The notes beneath the pieces are model-generated. The model saw only the letters and a program-made list of their open reading frames with translations. It did no database searches and had not been told where the DNA came from. Both the position numbers and the translations under genes were made by a program. Of a stretch of 64,000 nucleotides of DNA, positions 8,251 to 16,559 are shown piece after piece. Positions within the stretch are counted from its first letter, which is position 1, and the number at the start of each line of letters is the position of its first letter. This stretch comes from Marinobacterium rhizophilum (GTDB lineage Bacteria; Pseudomonadota; Gammaproteobacteria; Pseudomonadales; Balneatricaceae), in assembly GCF_024397915.1 (NCBI RefSeq), contig NZ_CP073347.1:248001-312000 (forward strand). Direction: 5' to 3'.

Positions 8251-8982
8251 ATGAAACATCAGGACCAGGTTGTTTTTGTCACCGGTGCAGGCCAGGGCAT
8301 GGGGCGCGCCGTTGTGCAGTGCTTCGCGGCCCAGGGCGCAAAGGTCGTGGCGGTGGATATTAATCTGCAGGCGGCCGAGGCCACTGCAGCAGCGGCTGAG
8401 GGTGAGGTCATCGCCATCAGTTGTGATATCGCCAACAGCGAATCGGTGCAGGGTGCCATGGCGCAGGTCAGAGAGACCTTTGGGCGGCTGGATGTGCTGG
8501 TCAATAACGCCGGTATCGGTTCCGTTGATGCGTTTCTGGATACGCCAGATGAAAACTGGGCGCGGGTCATTGGCGTCAACCTGACCGGAACCTTTTTCTG
8601 CTGCCGCGAAGGTGCGCGCCTGATGCAGGAAAACGGTGGCGGTGTGGTGATCAATGTGTCCAGCTCGGCGGTGTACTCCGGTGAAGGCCCGAGCCACTAC
8701 GTTGCTTCCAAGGCGGGTGTGATGGGCTTGACCCGCAGTATGGCCCGTGAACTGGCGCCTGAGGGAATTCGCGTCAATACCCTGGTGCCAGGGCCGACCA
8801 ACACGCCGATGATGGCGGACATTCCCGATGACTGGATGGGGCAGATGATCAGCGCCATACCGCTGGGGCGCATGTGCGAGCCTGAAGAAGTGGCCCGTGT
8901 CGCCTCCTTCCTCGCCAGTGAGGATGCCGGTTTCATCACCGGTCAGAATATCGCCGTGAATGGCGGCATGGTCTTCATCTGA
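8251..8982 (+). CDS. Short-chain dehydrogenase/reductase
   Basis: Classical SDR of 243 residues, NAD(P)-dependent alcohol/ketone oxidoreductase. The Rossmann motif VTGAGQGMG is at residues 10-18, VNNAG at about 86, and the active site is the Ser of NVSSSAV with YVASK (Tyr about 150). The acidic residue after strand 2 (VVAVDIN) suggests NAD(H) preference. GGAGGG precedes the ATG by 6-8 bases. First gene of a five-gene operon ending at 13658. In this context it may be a hydroxysteroid dehydrogenase or a 3-hydroxyacyl-CoA dehydrogenase of side-chain degradation; sequence alone does not decide. Confidence 0.85.
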   Translation: MKHQDQVVFVTGAGQGMGRAVVQCFAAQGAKVVAVDINLQAAEATAAAAEGEVIAISCDIANSESVQGAMAQVRETFGRLDVLVNNAGIGSVDAFLDTPDENWARVIGVNLTGTFFCCREGARLMQENGGGVVINVSSSAVYSGEGPSHYVASKAGVMGLTRSMARELAPEGIRVNTLVPGPTNTPMMADIPDDWMGQMISAIPLGRMCEPEEVARVASFLASEDAGFITGQNIAVNGGMVFI

Positions 8983-8989
8983 GGTGGTT

Positions 8990-9619
8990 ATGACTGAGCT
9001 AACACTGGAGCAGCGCATCGATCGCCTGGAGTCCACCGAGGCGATCCGCCAGCTGGCGGGCAAGTATTCGCTGTCGCTGGACATGCGTGACCTGGACGCC
9101 CATGTCGGCCTTTTTGCGCCGGATATCCGGGTGGGTCGCGACAAGGTGGGGCGCGAGCATCTCAAGGCCTGGGTCGATAGCACACTGCGCGATCAGTTCA
9201 CCGGCACCTCGCATCATCTGGGGCAGCACATCATCGAGTTTATCGATCCGGATCATGCCATCGGGGTTGTGTACTCCAAGAACGAGCATGAAACCGGTGC
9301 CGAGTGGGTAATCATGCAGATGCTGTACTGGGACGACTACGAGCGTATCGATGGCCACTGGTACTTCCGCCGCCGTCTGCCGTGCTACTGGTACGCCACT
9401 GACCTGAACAAGCCGCCCATCGGTGACATGAAGATGCGCTGGCCGGGTCGCGAGCCCTACGAGGGGACCTTCCATGGTTTGTTCCGCTCCTGGAAAGCGT
9501 TCTGGAGCGAGCGTCCTGACCCGTCCCTGCTACCCGAAGTAGCGGCGCCGGCGCCGATCGACCAGTTTTTGACCCGCATGCGCGGTGACACGCCTGCCCC
9601 CAGGATACGGGTGCGCTGA
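8990..9619 (+). CDS. NTF2/SnoaL-like protein, possibly a steroid dehydratase or isomerase
   Basis: 209-residue protein of the NTF2-like (SnoaL_4) fold. The first 140 residues follow the pattern of the bile acid 7-alpha-dehydratase BaiE: LEQRIDRLESTEAIRQLAGKY at the start, a central SHHLG, then YERIDGHWYFRRR and a Tyr-rich end. A 50-residue C-terminal extension (from KPPIGDMKM) is longer than in BaiE. The fold also includes ketosteroid isomerase. I therefore infer a dehydration or isomerisation step on a steroid or steroid-CoA, without claiming the substrate. The start is ATG 8990 after GAGGTG; a GTG-type start at 8960 lies inside the upstream SDR gene. Gap to the SDR stop is 7 bases. Confidence 0.68.
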   Translation: MTELTLEQRIDRLESTEAIRQLAGKYSLSLDMRDLDAHVGLFAPDIRVGRDKVGREHLKAWVDSTLRDQFTGTSHHLGQHIIEFIDPDHAIGVVYSKNEHETGAEWVIMQMLYWDDYERIDGHWYFRRRLPCYWYATDLNKPPIGDMKMRWPGREPYEGTFHGLFRSWKAFWSERPDPSLLPEVAAPAPIDQFLTRMRGDTPAPRIRVR

Positions 9620-9659
9620 GTGGCAGCCATAACTCAACCCATAGATAAGGAATGAGCGC

Positions 9660-11489
9660 ATGAGTTCACAACTGAATCTTGAGCCTCAGGTGGCGGTGTC
9701 ACGAGAGGAAACACAGCAGCGGCTGGACAGGCGTGCCCAGGCTGCAGGCCTGATCAAGCCGCAGGATCATTACACCCTGGCTGATCGGCTGGAAGAAAAA
9801 GCCGCCCGCCAGGGCGAGCACACCTTTTTGATCTACGGCGAGCAGCGTTTCAGCTATGCCGAGGTAAATGCCCGTGCCAATCAGGTGGCCCATGCGGCGC
9901 AGGCACTGGGTCTCAAGCCCGGTGACGTCTGCGCCCTGGCGATGGAAAACCGGCCAGAATTTTTCTCCACCTGGTTTGGCCTGACCAAGATCGGCGTGGT
10001 GGTGGCCTTCATCAATACCCAGGTCAGTGGCCGGCCGCTGCGGCATGCGCTTGATTCGACGCAATGCAAGGTGGCTATCGTGGGTGAGGAGTGTGCCCAT
10101 AACTTCGCCCAGACGGATGGCCTGACACTGCCGCTGTGGCTGATGGCGGATGATGAAAAGCCGGCATCGGCCGAAGATCTGGCGGGTTTTGAGCGCGGCT
10201 TTTCCCGGCAGCTCGAACAGGCGCCGAACACGGCGGTGGAACCGGGGCTGCGTGCGGGCATTACCGCAGAAACACCGACATTGCTGATCTTCACCTCGGG
10301 CACGACGGGCCTGCCCAAGGCTGCGATTTACAGCCACATGCGCTGGCTCTGCTCGGGTGACGTGATGGAAGTCACCATCAATGCCACGGCGCAGGATGTA
10401 TTCTACTGCTGCCTGCCGCTTTACCACGGTGCGGCGGCAACCTCGGTGACCTCCACGGCACTCAAGGCCGGGGCCGCGATCCTGGTGCGACGCAAGTTCA
10501 GCGTCAGCCGCTTCTGGCAGGATGTACGCAATAATGACGTGACTGTGTGCCAGTATATCGGCGAGATCTGTCGCTATCTGCTGAACCAGGAAGGGGACGT
10601 CGGCGCGCATCGGTTGCGCTGCATGATGGGGGCGGGCCTTACGGCCGAATCCTGGCGTCGCTGGGTCGAACGTTTTGGCGACATGGATATCTACGAGGGC
10701 TGGGGCGCGACCGAGGCCAACACCAACCTGATTAATGTCGATAATCATATTGGTTCCTGCGGCCGTGTGCCGGACTGGAACAAGACCAACTTCCGCCTGA
10801 TCCGTTACGATATCGAATCCGATACCCATGTGCGCGATGCACAGGGGCGCGGTATTCAGTGTGGCCCGGGGGAGGTTGGTGAGGGCATCGGCATGATTAT
10901 CAATCACCCGGACATTGGTGGCGGCCGCTTTGAGGGCTATACCTCTAAGGACGCTTCCGAGCAGAAGATCCTGCGTGATGTATTTGTCGAGGGTGATGCC
11001 TACTGGCGCTCCGGCGACCTGCTGCGCCACGACGACGAAGGCTATTTCTACTTCGTCGACCGTATTGGCGATACCTTCCGCTGGAAAAGTGAAAACGTGT
11101 CGACGCAGGAAGTGGCCAACGCGCTGGCGGATTTCAGCGGTGTCGAACTGATCAATATTTACGGTGTGCAGGTGCCTGAGCACGAGGGTCGCGCCGGCAT
11201 GGCCGCCATCGTGATGCAGCCAGGGCACAGTTTTGATCCTGCCGCCTTCTACGCGCTAACGGAGCTGCGGGTGCCGCGTTACGCCGCCCCCCTGTTTGTA
11301 CGGGTCAGTGCTGCCGCTGACATGACCACCACCTTCAAGCTGCGCAAGGTGGACCTGCAGCGCCAGGGCTACGACCCGGTGAACTGCCCAGATCCGCTTT
11401 ATGTGCGTGATGACCGGGCCGCGACCTACAAGCCCTATTCAGCCGAGGCTCTGGCTGAGGCTGGACTGCCGCCTTTCGAGTATCAGTGA
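9660..11489 (+). CDS. AMP-forming acyl-CoA synthetase (FATP/FadD-like)
   Basis: 609-residue adenylate-forming ligase that activates a carboxylate with ATP and CoA. The P-loop-like motif LLIFTSGTTGLPKA is at about residue 210, EGWGATEAN at about 345, the YWRSGDLL motif follows, and the C-terminal lid has DRIGDTFRWKSENVS and later FKLRKVDL with the catalytic Lys. The length and the DTFRWKSENV segment resemble the FATP/very-long-chain family, which includes bile acyl-CoA synthetases, rather than the shorter FadD3. In this operon it probably activates the steroid side chain. The gene follows the NTF2-like gene by 40 bp and precedes the thiolase by 19 bp. Confidence 0.87.
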   Translation: MSSQLNLEPQVAVSREETQQRLDRRAQAAGLIKPQDHYTLADRLEEKAARQGEHTFLIYGEQRFSYAEVNARANQVAHAAQALGLKPGDVCALAMENRPEFFSTWFGLTKIGVVVAFINTQVSGRPLRHALDSTQCKVAIVGEECAHNFAQTDGLTLPLWLMADDEKPASAEDLAGFERGFSRQLEQAPNTAVEPGLRAGITAETPTLLIFTSGTTGLPKAAIYSHMRWLCSGDVMEVTINATAQDVFYCCLPLYHGAAATSVTSTALKAGAAILVRRKFSVSRFWQDVRNNDVTVCQYIGEICRYLLNQEGDVGAHRLRCMMGAGLTAESWRRWVERFGDMDIYEGWGATEANTNLINVDNHIGSCGRVPDWNKTNFRLIRYDIESDTHVRDAQGRGIQCGPGEVGEGIGMIINHPDIGGGRFEGYTSKDASEQKILRDVFVEGDAYWRSGDLLRHDDEGYFYFVDRIGDTFRWKSENVSTQEVANALADFSGVELINIYGVQVPEHEGRAGMAAIVMQPGHSFDPAAFYALTELRVPRYAAPLFVRVSAAADMTTTFKLRKVDLQRQGYDPVNCPDPLYVRDDRAATYKPYSAEALAEAGLPPFEYQ

Positions 11490-11508
11490 TAGTGACCGGG
11501 GGAATAAC

Positions 11509-12720
11509 ATGGGATTAAGAGGAGATGCCGCGATTGTTGGCGCGGCGCAGTACAAGCCTGAGAAGTACGCCACGGCGCCACAGATGTTTCACCTGGAGCA
11601 GGTGGCCGATCTGGCCGCCCAGGCGCTGGAAGATGCCGGCCTCAAGGCCAGCGATCTGGATGGTCTGGTGATTAACGGGCCCCAGTTTCACGAAGCCTCG
11701 GTATTCGTGCCGGCCATGGCCGCCGAATACCTGGGCATCGAGGTGAATTTTGCCGAGGTTGTTGACCTGGGCGGCTGCACCTCTGTGGGCATGATCTGGC
11801 GTGCGGCGGCGGCCATCGAGCTCGGCCTGTGCAAAGCGGTGCTCTGCGTGATTCCGATGCGCATGGCACCTTTTGCACCGAATGAAGATCCGGCCTGGAT
11901 GGCAAGGGCCATGCGTTTTGGCGGCCACAGTACCGCTTTTGGTGCGCCCGAGGCGGAGTTCGACCTGCCTTACGGTCACCTCGGTCAGAACACCGGCTAC
12001 GCCATGATCGCCCAGCGCTATGCGGCGCAGTACGGTTACGATCAGGCGGCGATGGCCAAGATTGCCGTGGACCAGCGCACCAATGCACAGTACAACCCCG
12101 ATGCGATGTTCTGTGGTAAGCCGATGGGTATCGAGGATGTGCTGGGAAGCAAGATGGTTGCTGATCCTCTGCATGTGCTTGAAATCGTCATGCCGGTGGC
12201 CGGTGGTGCCGCGGTGATTGTCACCTCAAAAGAGGTGGCGGCACGCAGCAAGAATCGGCCAGCCTTCGTCAAGGGCTTTGGCGAGCGACTGTCGTTCAAG
12301 TCACCGTCCTATGCGAAGGACATGACCGTAACGCCGCTGGCCGAGGCCGCCCGGCGCGCCTTCGCCATGGCCGGCGTCAAGCCCGGCGACATGGACGCCG
12401 CCCAGATTTACGACTGCTATACCATCACGGTACTGCTGTCGCTGGAGGATGCGGGTTTCTGTCCCAAGGGCGAGGGGATGCGTTTTGTGCGCGAAAACGA
12501 TCTGACCTGGAAGGGCAGCTTTCCACTCAATACCCATGGCGGCCAGCTCAGCTTCGGCCAGGCCGGCAGTGCCGGTGGCATGTCGCAGGTAATCGAAGCC
12601 TTCACCCAGATCGCCGGTAAAGCCGGTGCGCGCCAGCTGAAGCGTTGCGATCAGGTGTTCGTCTCCGGAACCGGTGGCGTGATGAGTGAACAGGGTGCAT
12701 TGATTCTGCAGGGGGGCTAA
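11509..12720 (+). CDS. Thiolase-like lipid-transfer protein (Ltp2/steroid aldolase type)
   Basis: 403-residue thiolase-fold protein of the SCP2/lipid-transfer group. Such proteins (Ltp2 in mycobacteria, Sal1 in Pseudomonas sp. Chol1) act as retro-aldolases in the last step of steroid side-chain removal and need a DUF35 partner, which the next gene supplies. Visible features are LGGCTSVGM at about residue 90, AAQIYDCYTITVLLSLE at about 300 and NTHGGQLSFGQAGSAGG at about 345. The canonical degradative-thiolase C-terminal Cys motif is missing, as expected for an aldolase. The start is ATG 11509 behind GGGGG; upstream in-frame starts lie inside the synthetase gene. It is separated from the next gene by 2 bp. 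Confidence 0.82.
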   Translation: MGLRGDAAIVGAAQYKPEKYATAPQMFHLEQVADLAAQALEDAGLKASDLDGLVINGPQFHEASVFVPAMAAEYLGIEVNFAEVVDLGGCTSVGMIWRAAAAIELGLCKAVLCVIPMRMAPFAPNEDPAWMARAMRFGGHSTAFGAPEAEFDLPYGHLGQNTGYAMIAQRYAAQYGYDQAAMAKIAVDQRTNAQYNPDAMFCGKPMGIEDVLGSKMVADPLHVLEIVMPVAGGAAVIVTSKEVAARSKNRPAFVKGFGERLSFKSPSYAKDMTVTPLAEAARRAFAMAGVKPGDMDAAQIYDCYTITVLLSLEDAGFCPKGEGMRFVRENDLTWKGSFPLNTHGGQLSFGQAGSAGGMSQVIEAFTQIAGKAGARQLKRCDQVFVSGTGGVMSEQGALILQGG

Positions 12721-12722
12721 GC

Positions 12723-13658
12723 ATGGCAAGTTTGAAACCGATGCCAGTGATGACCGATATCTCCAGGCCCTTCTGGCAGGGGCTGAGCGAGGGAGAGATC
12801 CGTATTCAGCAGTGCAACCAGTGCGAGGGTTGGGTGTTTTTCCCGCGTCGTCACTGCAGTCACTGCCTGGCCCATGACCTTGAGTGGCGGCCGGTGTCCG
12901 GCAGGGGCACCCTTTACAGCTTCACCCTGGCCCGGGTGCCGACGTTGCCGGAATTTGCCGATGAAATGCCCCAGGCACTGGCGGTGGTCGAGCTCGAACA
13001 GGGGGTACGCATCAACACCACCCTGGTGGGGCTGGCCGAAGACGAGATCAGGGTTGGCATGGAATTGAAGGCGGTGCTCGACCAGGTTGATGCCAAAGGC
13101 ACTACCCTGCTGCGCTTTACCGGTGCCGACAAGGCGCTGGAATCCATGCCCTATGTCAGCCCGCTGGATGCGCTGGCACGCAACGCCAAGGGCCAGGTGC
13201 AGGTACCGGTCGATAATGCGGCGGCGCTGCAAGCCCTGGTCAGTGATGATTTTACCGACTGGAGTTCGCCACTCGAGGTTGATCAGGCACTGATCGACAG
13301 CTTCGCGGAGCTCTCGGGGGATGACTACTGGATCCACACCGATCCCGCACGTGCGGCCAGGGAGAGCCCCTTTGGATCTACCATTGCCCACGGGTCCTTG
13401 GTGCAGGTATTGCAGTCCAGGCTCAGTTTTGCGCTGCCGTTCGAGATTACGGGCTTCTCGACCATGGTCAATTACGGTTCCGACCGGCTGCGTTTCCCGG
13501 CACCGGTGCCGGCGGGCTCAAGCATCCATGCCCGGGCGCGGGTCAAGTCGGTGCAGCAGTCCCGCAAGGGCACCGCGCTGACACTTGAAGTGAATATTCA
13601 TGTGGTGGGCAATGACCGCCCCTCCGTGATCAATGATCTGGTCATCCTGTATCGCTGA
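12723..13658 (+). CDS. DUF35 (zinc ribbon + OB fold) fused to MaoC hydratase
   Basis: 311-residue two-domain protein. Residues 1-140 form a DUF35 module with a zinc ribbon (CNQCEGW, then CSHC) and an OB fold (GRGTLYSFTLAR). Residues 170-311 form a MaoC/hot-dog hydratase with the hydratase-2 signature SGDDYWIHTDP and FGSTIAHGSLV. In mycobacterial ChsH2 the order is MaoC first and DUF35 last; here it is reversed. Directly after an Ltp2-like gene, it would supply both hydration of the enoyl-CoA side chain and the DUF35 partner that the aldolase needs. Last gene of the operon; a strong terminator follows at 13690. Confidence 0.85.
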   Translation: MASLKPMPVMTDISRPFWQGLSEGEIRIQQCNQCEGWVFFPRRHCSHCLAHDLEWRPVSGRGTLYSFTLARVPTLPEFADEMPQALAVVELEQGVRINTTLVGLAEDEIRVGMELKAVLDQVDAKGTTLLRFTGADKALESMPYVSPLDALARNAKGQVQVPVDNAAALQALVSDDFTDWSSPLEVDQALIDSFAELSGDDYWIHTDPARAARESPFGSTIAHGSLVQVLQSRLSFALPFEITGFSTMVNYGSDRLRFPAPVPAGSSIHARARVKSVQQSRKGTALTLEVNIHVVGNDRPSVINDLVILYR

Positions 13659-13689
13659 TTCGCACTTTTAATATTCACGTGCACTTTTG

Positions 13690-13724
13690 GCCGCCTGCAG
13701 CACTCGCTGCAGGCGGCTTTTTTT
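13690..13724 (+). terminator. Intrinsic terminator of the 8251-13658 operon
   Basis: GCCGCCTGCAG (13690-13700) pairs perfectly with CTGCAGGCGGC (13707-13717) around a 6-base loop, followed by seven T (13718-13724). It lies 31 bases after the stop of the DUF35-MaoC gene. Confidence 0.95.
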
Positions 13725-13864
13725 GTGTGCCGTTGGCTTACGGATGAGGAGATGGTTCGGGAGTGCCTGGATTCAAGAAATAACGGATGAGCATCGGGAT
13801 AACTAAGGCTTGGCGTGATGTAGCGTTCTGTGCGCAATTGATAGCCTTTCGAGGGCGTCCGCTG

Positions 13865-13891
13865 ATAACCTCCGGCTTTGCCGGAGGTTAT
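13865..13891 (-). terminator. Hairpin ending the 2-hydroxyacid dehydrogenase operon
   Basis: A 12-bp perfect stem, ATAACCTCCGGC with GCCGGAGGTTAT, around a TTT loop. It is 15 bases downstream of the minus-strand stop at 13907. No long T-run follows on the minus strand, so termination could be partly factor-dependent. Confidence 0.65.
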
Positions 13892-13906
13892 TTAACCTGC
13901 CACCGC

Positions 13907-14842
13907 TCAATAGCCGGCTGTGGTATCCACAACCCCCTGCAGCGTTTCTCCCTCCAGCCAGCGACGTAGATTGGCAAAGAAGGCATTCAGCATTCGTGCA
14001 TGGCTGAGCGGCGCATTCCATGAGGTGTGAGGGCTCAGCTTGACACGCGGGTGCGTATAGAGCCAATGCTCTCGAGGAAGGGGTTCCGGGTTCACAACAT
14101 CCAGAGACGCCCTGGCAATGTGTCCTTTATCAAGCCTCTCCCGCAACGCAATATGGTCAATCAATATCGCACGGGAAATGTTGACCAGGTGGCTGCCTGC
14201 CTTCATCCCGGATAAACGGCGAGCATCGAGTAGCCCTGCGCTCTGCGCAGTTGCCGGCAGTGCAAGAACCAGATGATCTGCCCTGGGTATCAGATCATCT
14301 ATATTTTCCAGTAATTCCACCCCAGGCATAGAAGATGGGCGGAAACTGCGTACCTTAGCCAAAACGTCCATATCGAATGCCAGTGCACGTCTGGCAATTG
14401 CCTGGCCAATCTCGCCAAACCCAATGATTCCAAGCGTCTTGCCTTCGAGCGAGTCGAAATCGGCCATAAACCACTGTGCTGGAGGCTGATCAATCCAGCT
14501 ACCCGGTAATCGCTTGGCATGTGCCAGGATCATCGCCATTACCCACTCGGCAATGGGGGTTGCGGTTGCCCCTTTGGAGCAGGTAACCAGTCTCCCGGCC
14601 AGCAGTTCCATTGGGTAGTCATCAACCCCCGTACCCAGAATATGTACCCACTTGAGCTGCGGGGACACCTCAAGCAGGCGCGCCAGTTGTTCACTGCCGC
14701 CCGGGGTGGCCAGCACCACGTCTACCGGGCCTGCTTGTTCCAGTGGAGTATCTGGAGCCAGGATCACTACATCTGCGTGTGGCGCAATCTCGAGAATGCC
14801 ATCCAGCAGAGTGGGTAGCTCGAATTGCAGTGCGATGCGCAT
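13907..14842 (-). CDS. D-isomer-specific 2-hydroxyacid dehydrogenase
   Basis: 311-residue NAD(P)-dependent oxidoreductase that interconverts a 2-oxo acid and the D-2-hydroxy acid. The nucleotide-binding motif GIIGFGEIGQAIA is at about residue 140. The catalytic Arg is in NISRAILID (the usual motif is RG; here RA), the Glu in VVNPEPLP and the His in SPHTSWNAP, so the triad is complete. It ends a three-gene minus-strand operon with a TauD-type oxygenase (3 bp upstream) and a class II aldolase. Together they suggest shortening of an oxidised side product with aldol cleavage or hydroxylation, but I cannot name the substrate. Confidence 0.86.
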   Translation of the reverse strand: MRIALQFELPTLLDGILEIAPHADVVILAPDTPLEQAGPVDVVLATPGGSEQLARLLEVSPQLKWVHILGTGVDDYPMELLAGRLVTCSKGATATPIAEWVMAMILAHAKRLPGSWIDQPPAQWFMADFDSLEGKTLGIIGFGEIGQAIARRALAFDMDVLAKVRSFRPSSMPGVELLENIDDLIPRADHLVLALPATAQSAGLLDARRLSGMKAGSHLVNISRAILIDHIALRERLDKGHIARASLDVVNPEPLPREHWLYTHPRVKLSPHTSWNAPLSHARMLNAFFANLRRWLEGETLQGVVDTTAGY

Positions 14843-14845
14843 CCG

Positions 14846-15772
14846 TTACTCCTCCAGCAATACCCGGCCCAACTGATGGTCGCCTTTAATGGTTGTGCGA
14901 TTGATCCGCCGACGGACCCCAACCGGGGTTCCGGTGGCACTGTGCATCGCGCGCCAGTTATCCCATAACACCAGATCACCAGGCTGCCACTTATGGAAGT
15001 AGTGGAACCGTGGATCACGGGTATGTGCTACAAGACGCTCCAAAAGCTCAATAGACTCATCGTTGGAGAGCCCCGCTTTATAGGGGGTAGATATGCGGTC
15101 AAGAAACTGCTCTACAATGCCCAGCACCTTGGCACCCGTTACCGGGTGGGTCATTGCCGCGGGATAGACCGACTCTGGAAAGTCGGGGAACTTAACATCA
15201 GAGGGCTTTTTGGGGCTGTAAGGCCCAGGCTCATACCCTGCCAGATCGACATAGCGCATATGGCGGCGCTGCATGCTGAAAGCGTAGACAACTTCGATTT
15301 TTTCCAACAGTGCTTTGGTGTCGTCATCAAGCGCATCATAGGCTTTGGCTAGATCCCCAAACCCCGTTAAACCACCTTCACCGGCGACCTCAACAGCGGT
15401 CAATACTGCGCCATGGTTGGGCTTGCCAGTATAGTGCAAATCGAAGTGCCAATCGAGACGACCAACAATCGTTTCGCCCTTGTAGGACGCGGTCATCGGT
15501 TTATCCTTTTCGCCCCCGCTTTCCACCTCAAACAATTCCGGATTAGCCGCCGAAACCGTTGCTTTAAGCGGATGCATCTCTAACGGGCCAAATATCCGGC
15601 TGAACTCGATCTGGCGCTCAGGTGTGACGTCCTGATTGCGCAACAGCACTACCCCGTGCTCATACCAAATCGAACGCAGCTGTTGTTTCAGTTCATCGGT
15701 ATAGGGCTGGCAAATATCAAACCCCAGTAGTTCTACACCAATATTTTCAAGTGGCTTAATGGTAAGTGACAT
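14846..15772 (-). CDS. TauD/TfdA-family Fe(II)/2-oxoglutarate dioxygenase
   Basis: 308-residue member of the TauD family, which hydroxylates substrates with Fe(II), O2 and 2-oxoglutarate. The facial triad is visible: the HFD of DWHFDLHY (His and Asp at about 113-115) and the distal His of NWRAMHSATG, followed by the 2-oxoglutarate-binding Arg region RRRINRTTIKG. Length is typical. It sits between the class II aldolase gene (16 bp upstream) and the 2-hydroxyacid dehydrogenase gene (3 bp downstream) in one operon. The TauD family covers sulfonates, aryloxyacids and carnitine-like compounds; the residues seen do not fix the substrate. Confidence 0.86.
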   Translation of the reverse strand: MSLTIKPLENIGVELLGFDICQPYTDELKQQLRSIWYEHGVVLLRNQDVTPERQIEFSRIFGPLEMHPLKATVSAANPELFEVESGGEKDKPMTASYKGETIVGRLDWHFDLHYTGKPNHGAVLTAVEVAGEGGLTGFGDLAKAYDALDDDTKALLEKIEVVYAFSMQRRHMRYVDLAGYEPGPYSPKKPSDVKFPDFPESVYPAAMTHPVTGAKVLGIVEQFLDRISTPYKAGLSNDESIELLERLVAHTRDPRFHYFHKWQPGDLVLWDNWRAMHSATGTPVGVRRRINRTTIKGDHQLGRVLLEE

Positions 15773-15788
15773 GCTTGGTTGCTCCAGA

Positions 15789-16559
15789 TTAGTTCAGTAC
15801 CGTTGGGTCGCGGCGAAGTTCACGACGCGCCATCGCTTCCCACAGAAACGGGAATCCGTTCGGGTCAGGCAGACCAACCTGGTTGATAACCTCTTCGGCT
15901 AGCGGCTGCGCCCCTCCGGCCAAACGCACTTCATAAGCTCTGCGGCATCGCCATTCCAGGGTTGCTGCACGTAGATGAGCCTGGCGGAGGTCACGGCCAA
16001 GAACCAGCGCACCGTGATGGGCCAATAGCGCCCATTTTGCATCACCAATGCTTTCCACTGCTGTCAGGCTGGTACCTTCATCCTCGAAAGTACCCAGGTA
16101 TTCGTTGTAAATCGGTAACTCTGATCCGCAGTAGGCACCCGCCTGATCATAGATGGGAGGAACCTCCTGAAGGTTGGCCCAGATGCCACTCCATTTCGGG
16201 TGGTTGTGGACGACGACATTGACGTCTGGGCGAGCTTCATGAAGTTGTAGATGGAGGCCTATTGCAGGTGTGATGTTCCAGTCGCTATCGAGGATATTGC
16301 CCTTTTCATCCAGGGTGATGATGTCGCTAGCGGTCACTTCATCCCAGGTGAGCTCCCAGGGGTTTGTCAGGATGCATCCATCGGGCTGGCGCACAGTGAT
16401 GTGTCCGGCAATATGGTCATTCCATCCTTCGGTAAACAGCATGCGACACATGAGTGCGACTTGAGCTTTTGGGGTTATTTCCGGGAGTAGCGCTCTGTTG
16501 CCTAGGCGAGTTGCAAACTTTGACAACATTTCAGCATTGACGTAATCAGTCTTCAACAC
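15789..16559 (-). CDS. Class II aldolase/adducin family protein
   Basis: 256-residue protein of the fuculose-aldolase/adducin fold, a zinc-dependent aldolase or decarboxylase. Metal ligands are visible in VVVHNHPKW (about residue 118) and LLAHHGALV (about residue 180), with an acidic residue in the early GHITVRQPDG region. Start is GTG 16559 on the minus strand with AAGGA about nine bases upstream. First gene of the three-gene operon ending at 13907. The long N-terminal stretch before the core is common in this subgroup. Substrate unknown. Confidence 0.83.
   Translation of the reverse strand: MLKTDYVNAEMLSKFATRLGNRALLPEITPKAQVALMCRMLFTEGWNDHIAGHITVRQPDGCILTNPWELTWDEVTASDIITLDEKGNILDSDWNITPAIGLHLQLHEARPDVNVVVHNHPKWSGIWANLQEVPPIYDQAGAYCGSELPIYNEYLGTFEDEGTSLTAVESIGDAKWALLAHHGALVLGRDLRQAHLRAATLEWRCRRAYEVRLAGGAQPLAEEVINQVGLPDPNGFPFLWEAMARRELRRDPTVLN

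Noticed and set aside
8245..9183. Long antisense open frames opposite the SDR and other GC-rich genes
   Set aside because: They are shadows of strongly supported genes on the other strand, caused by high GC content.
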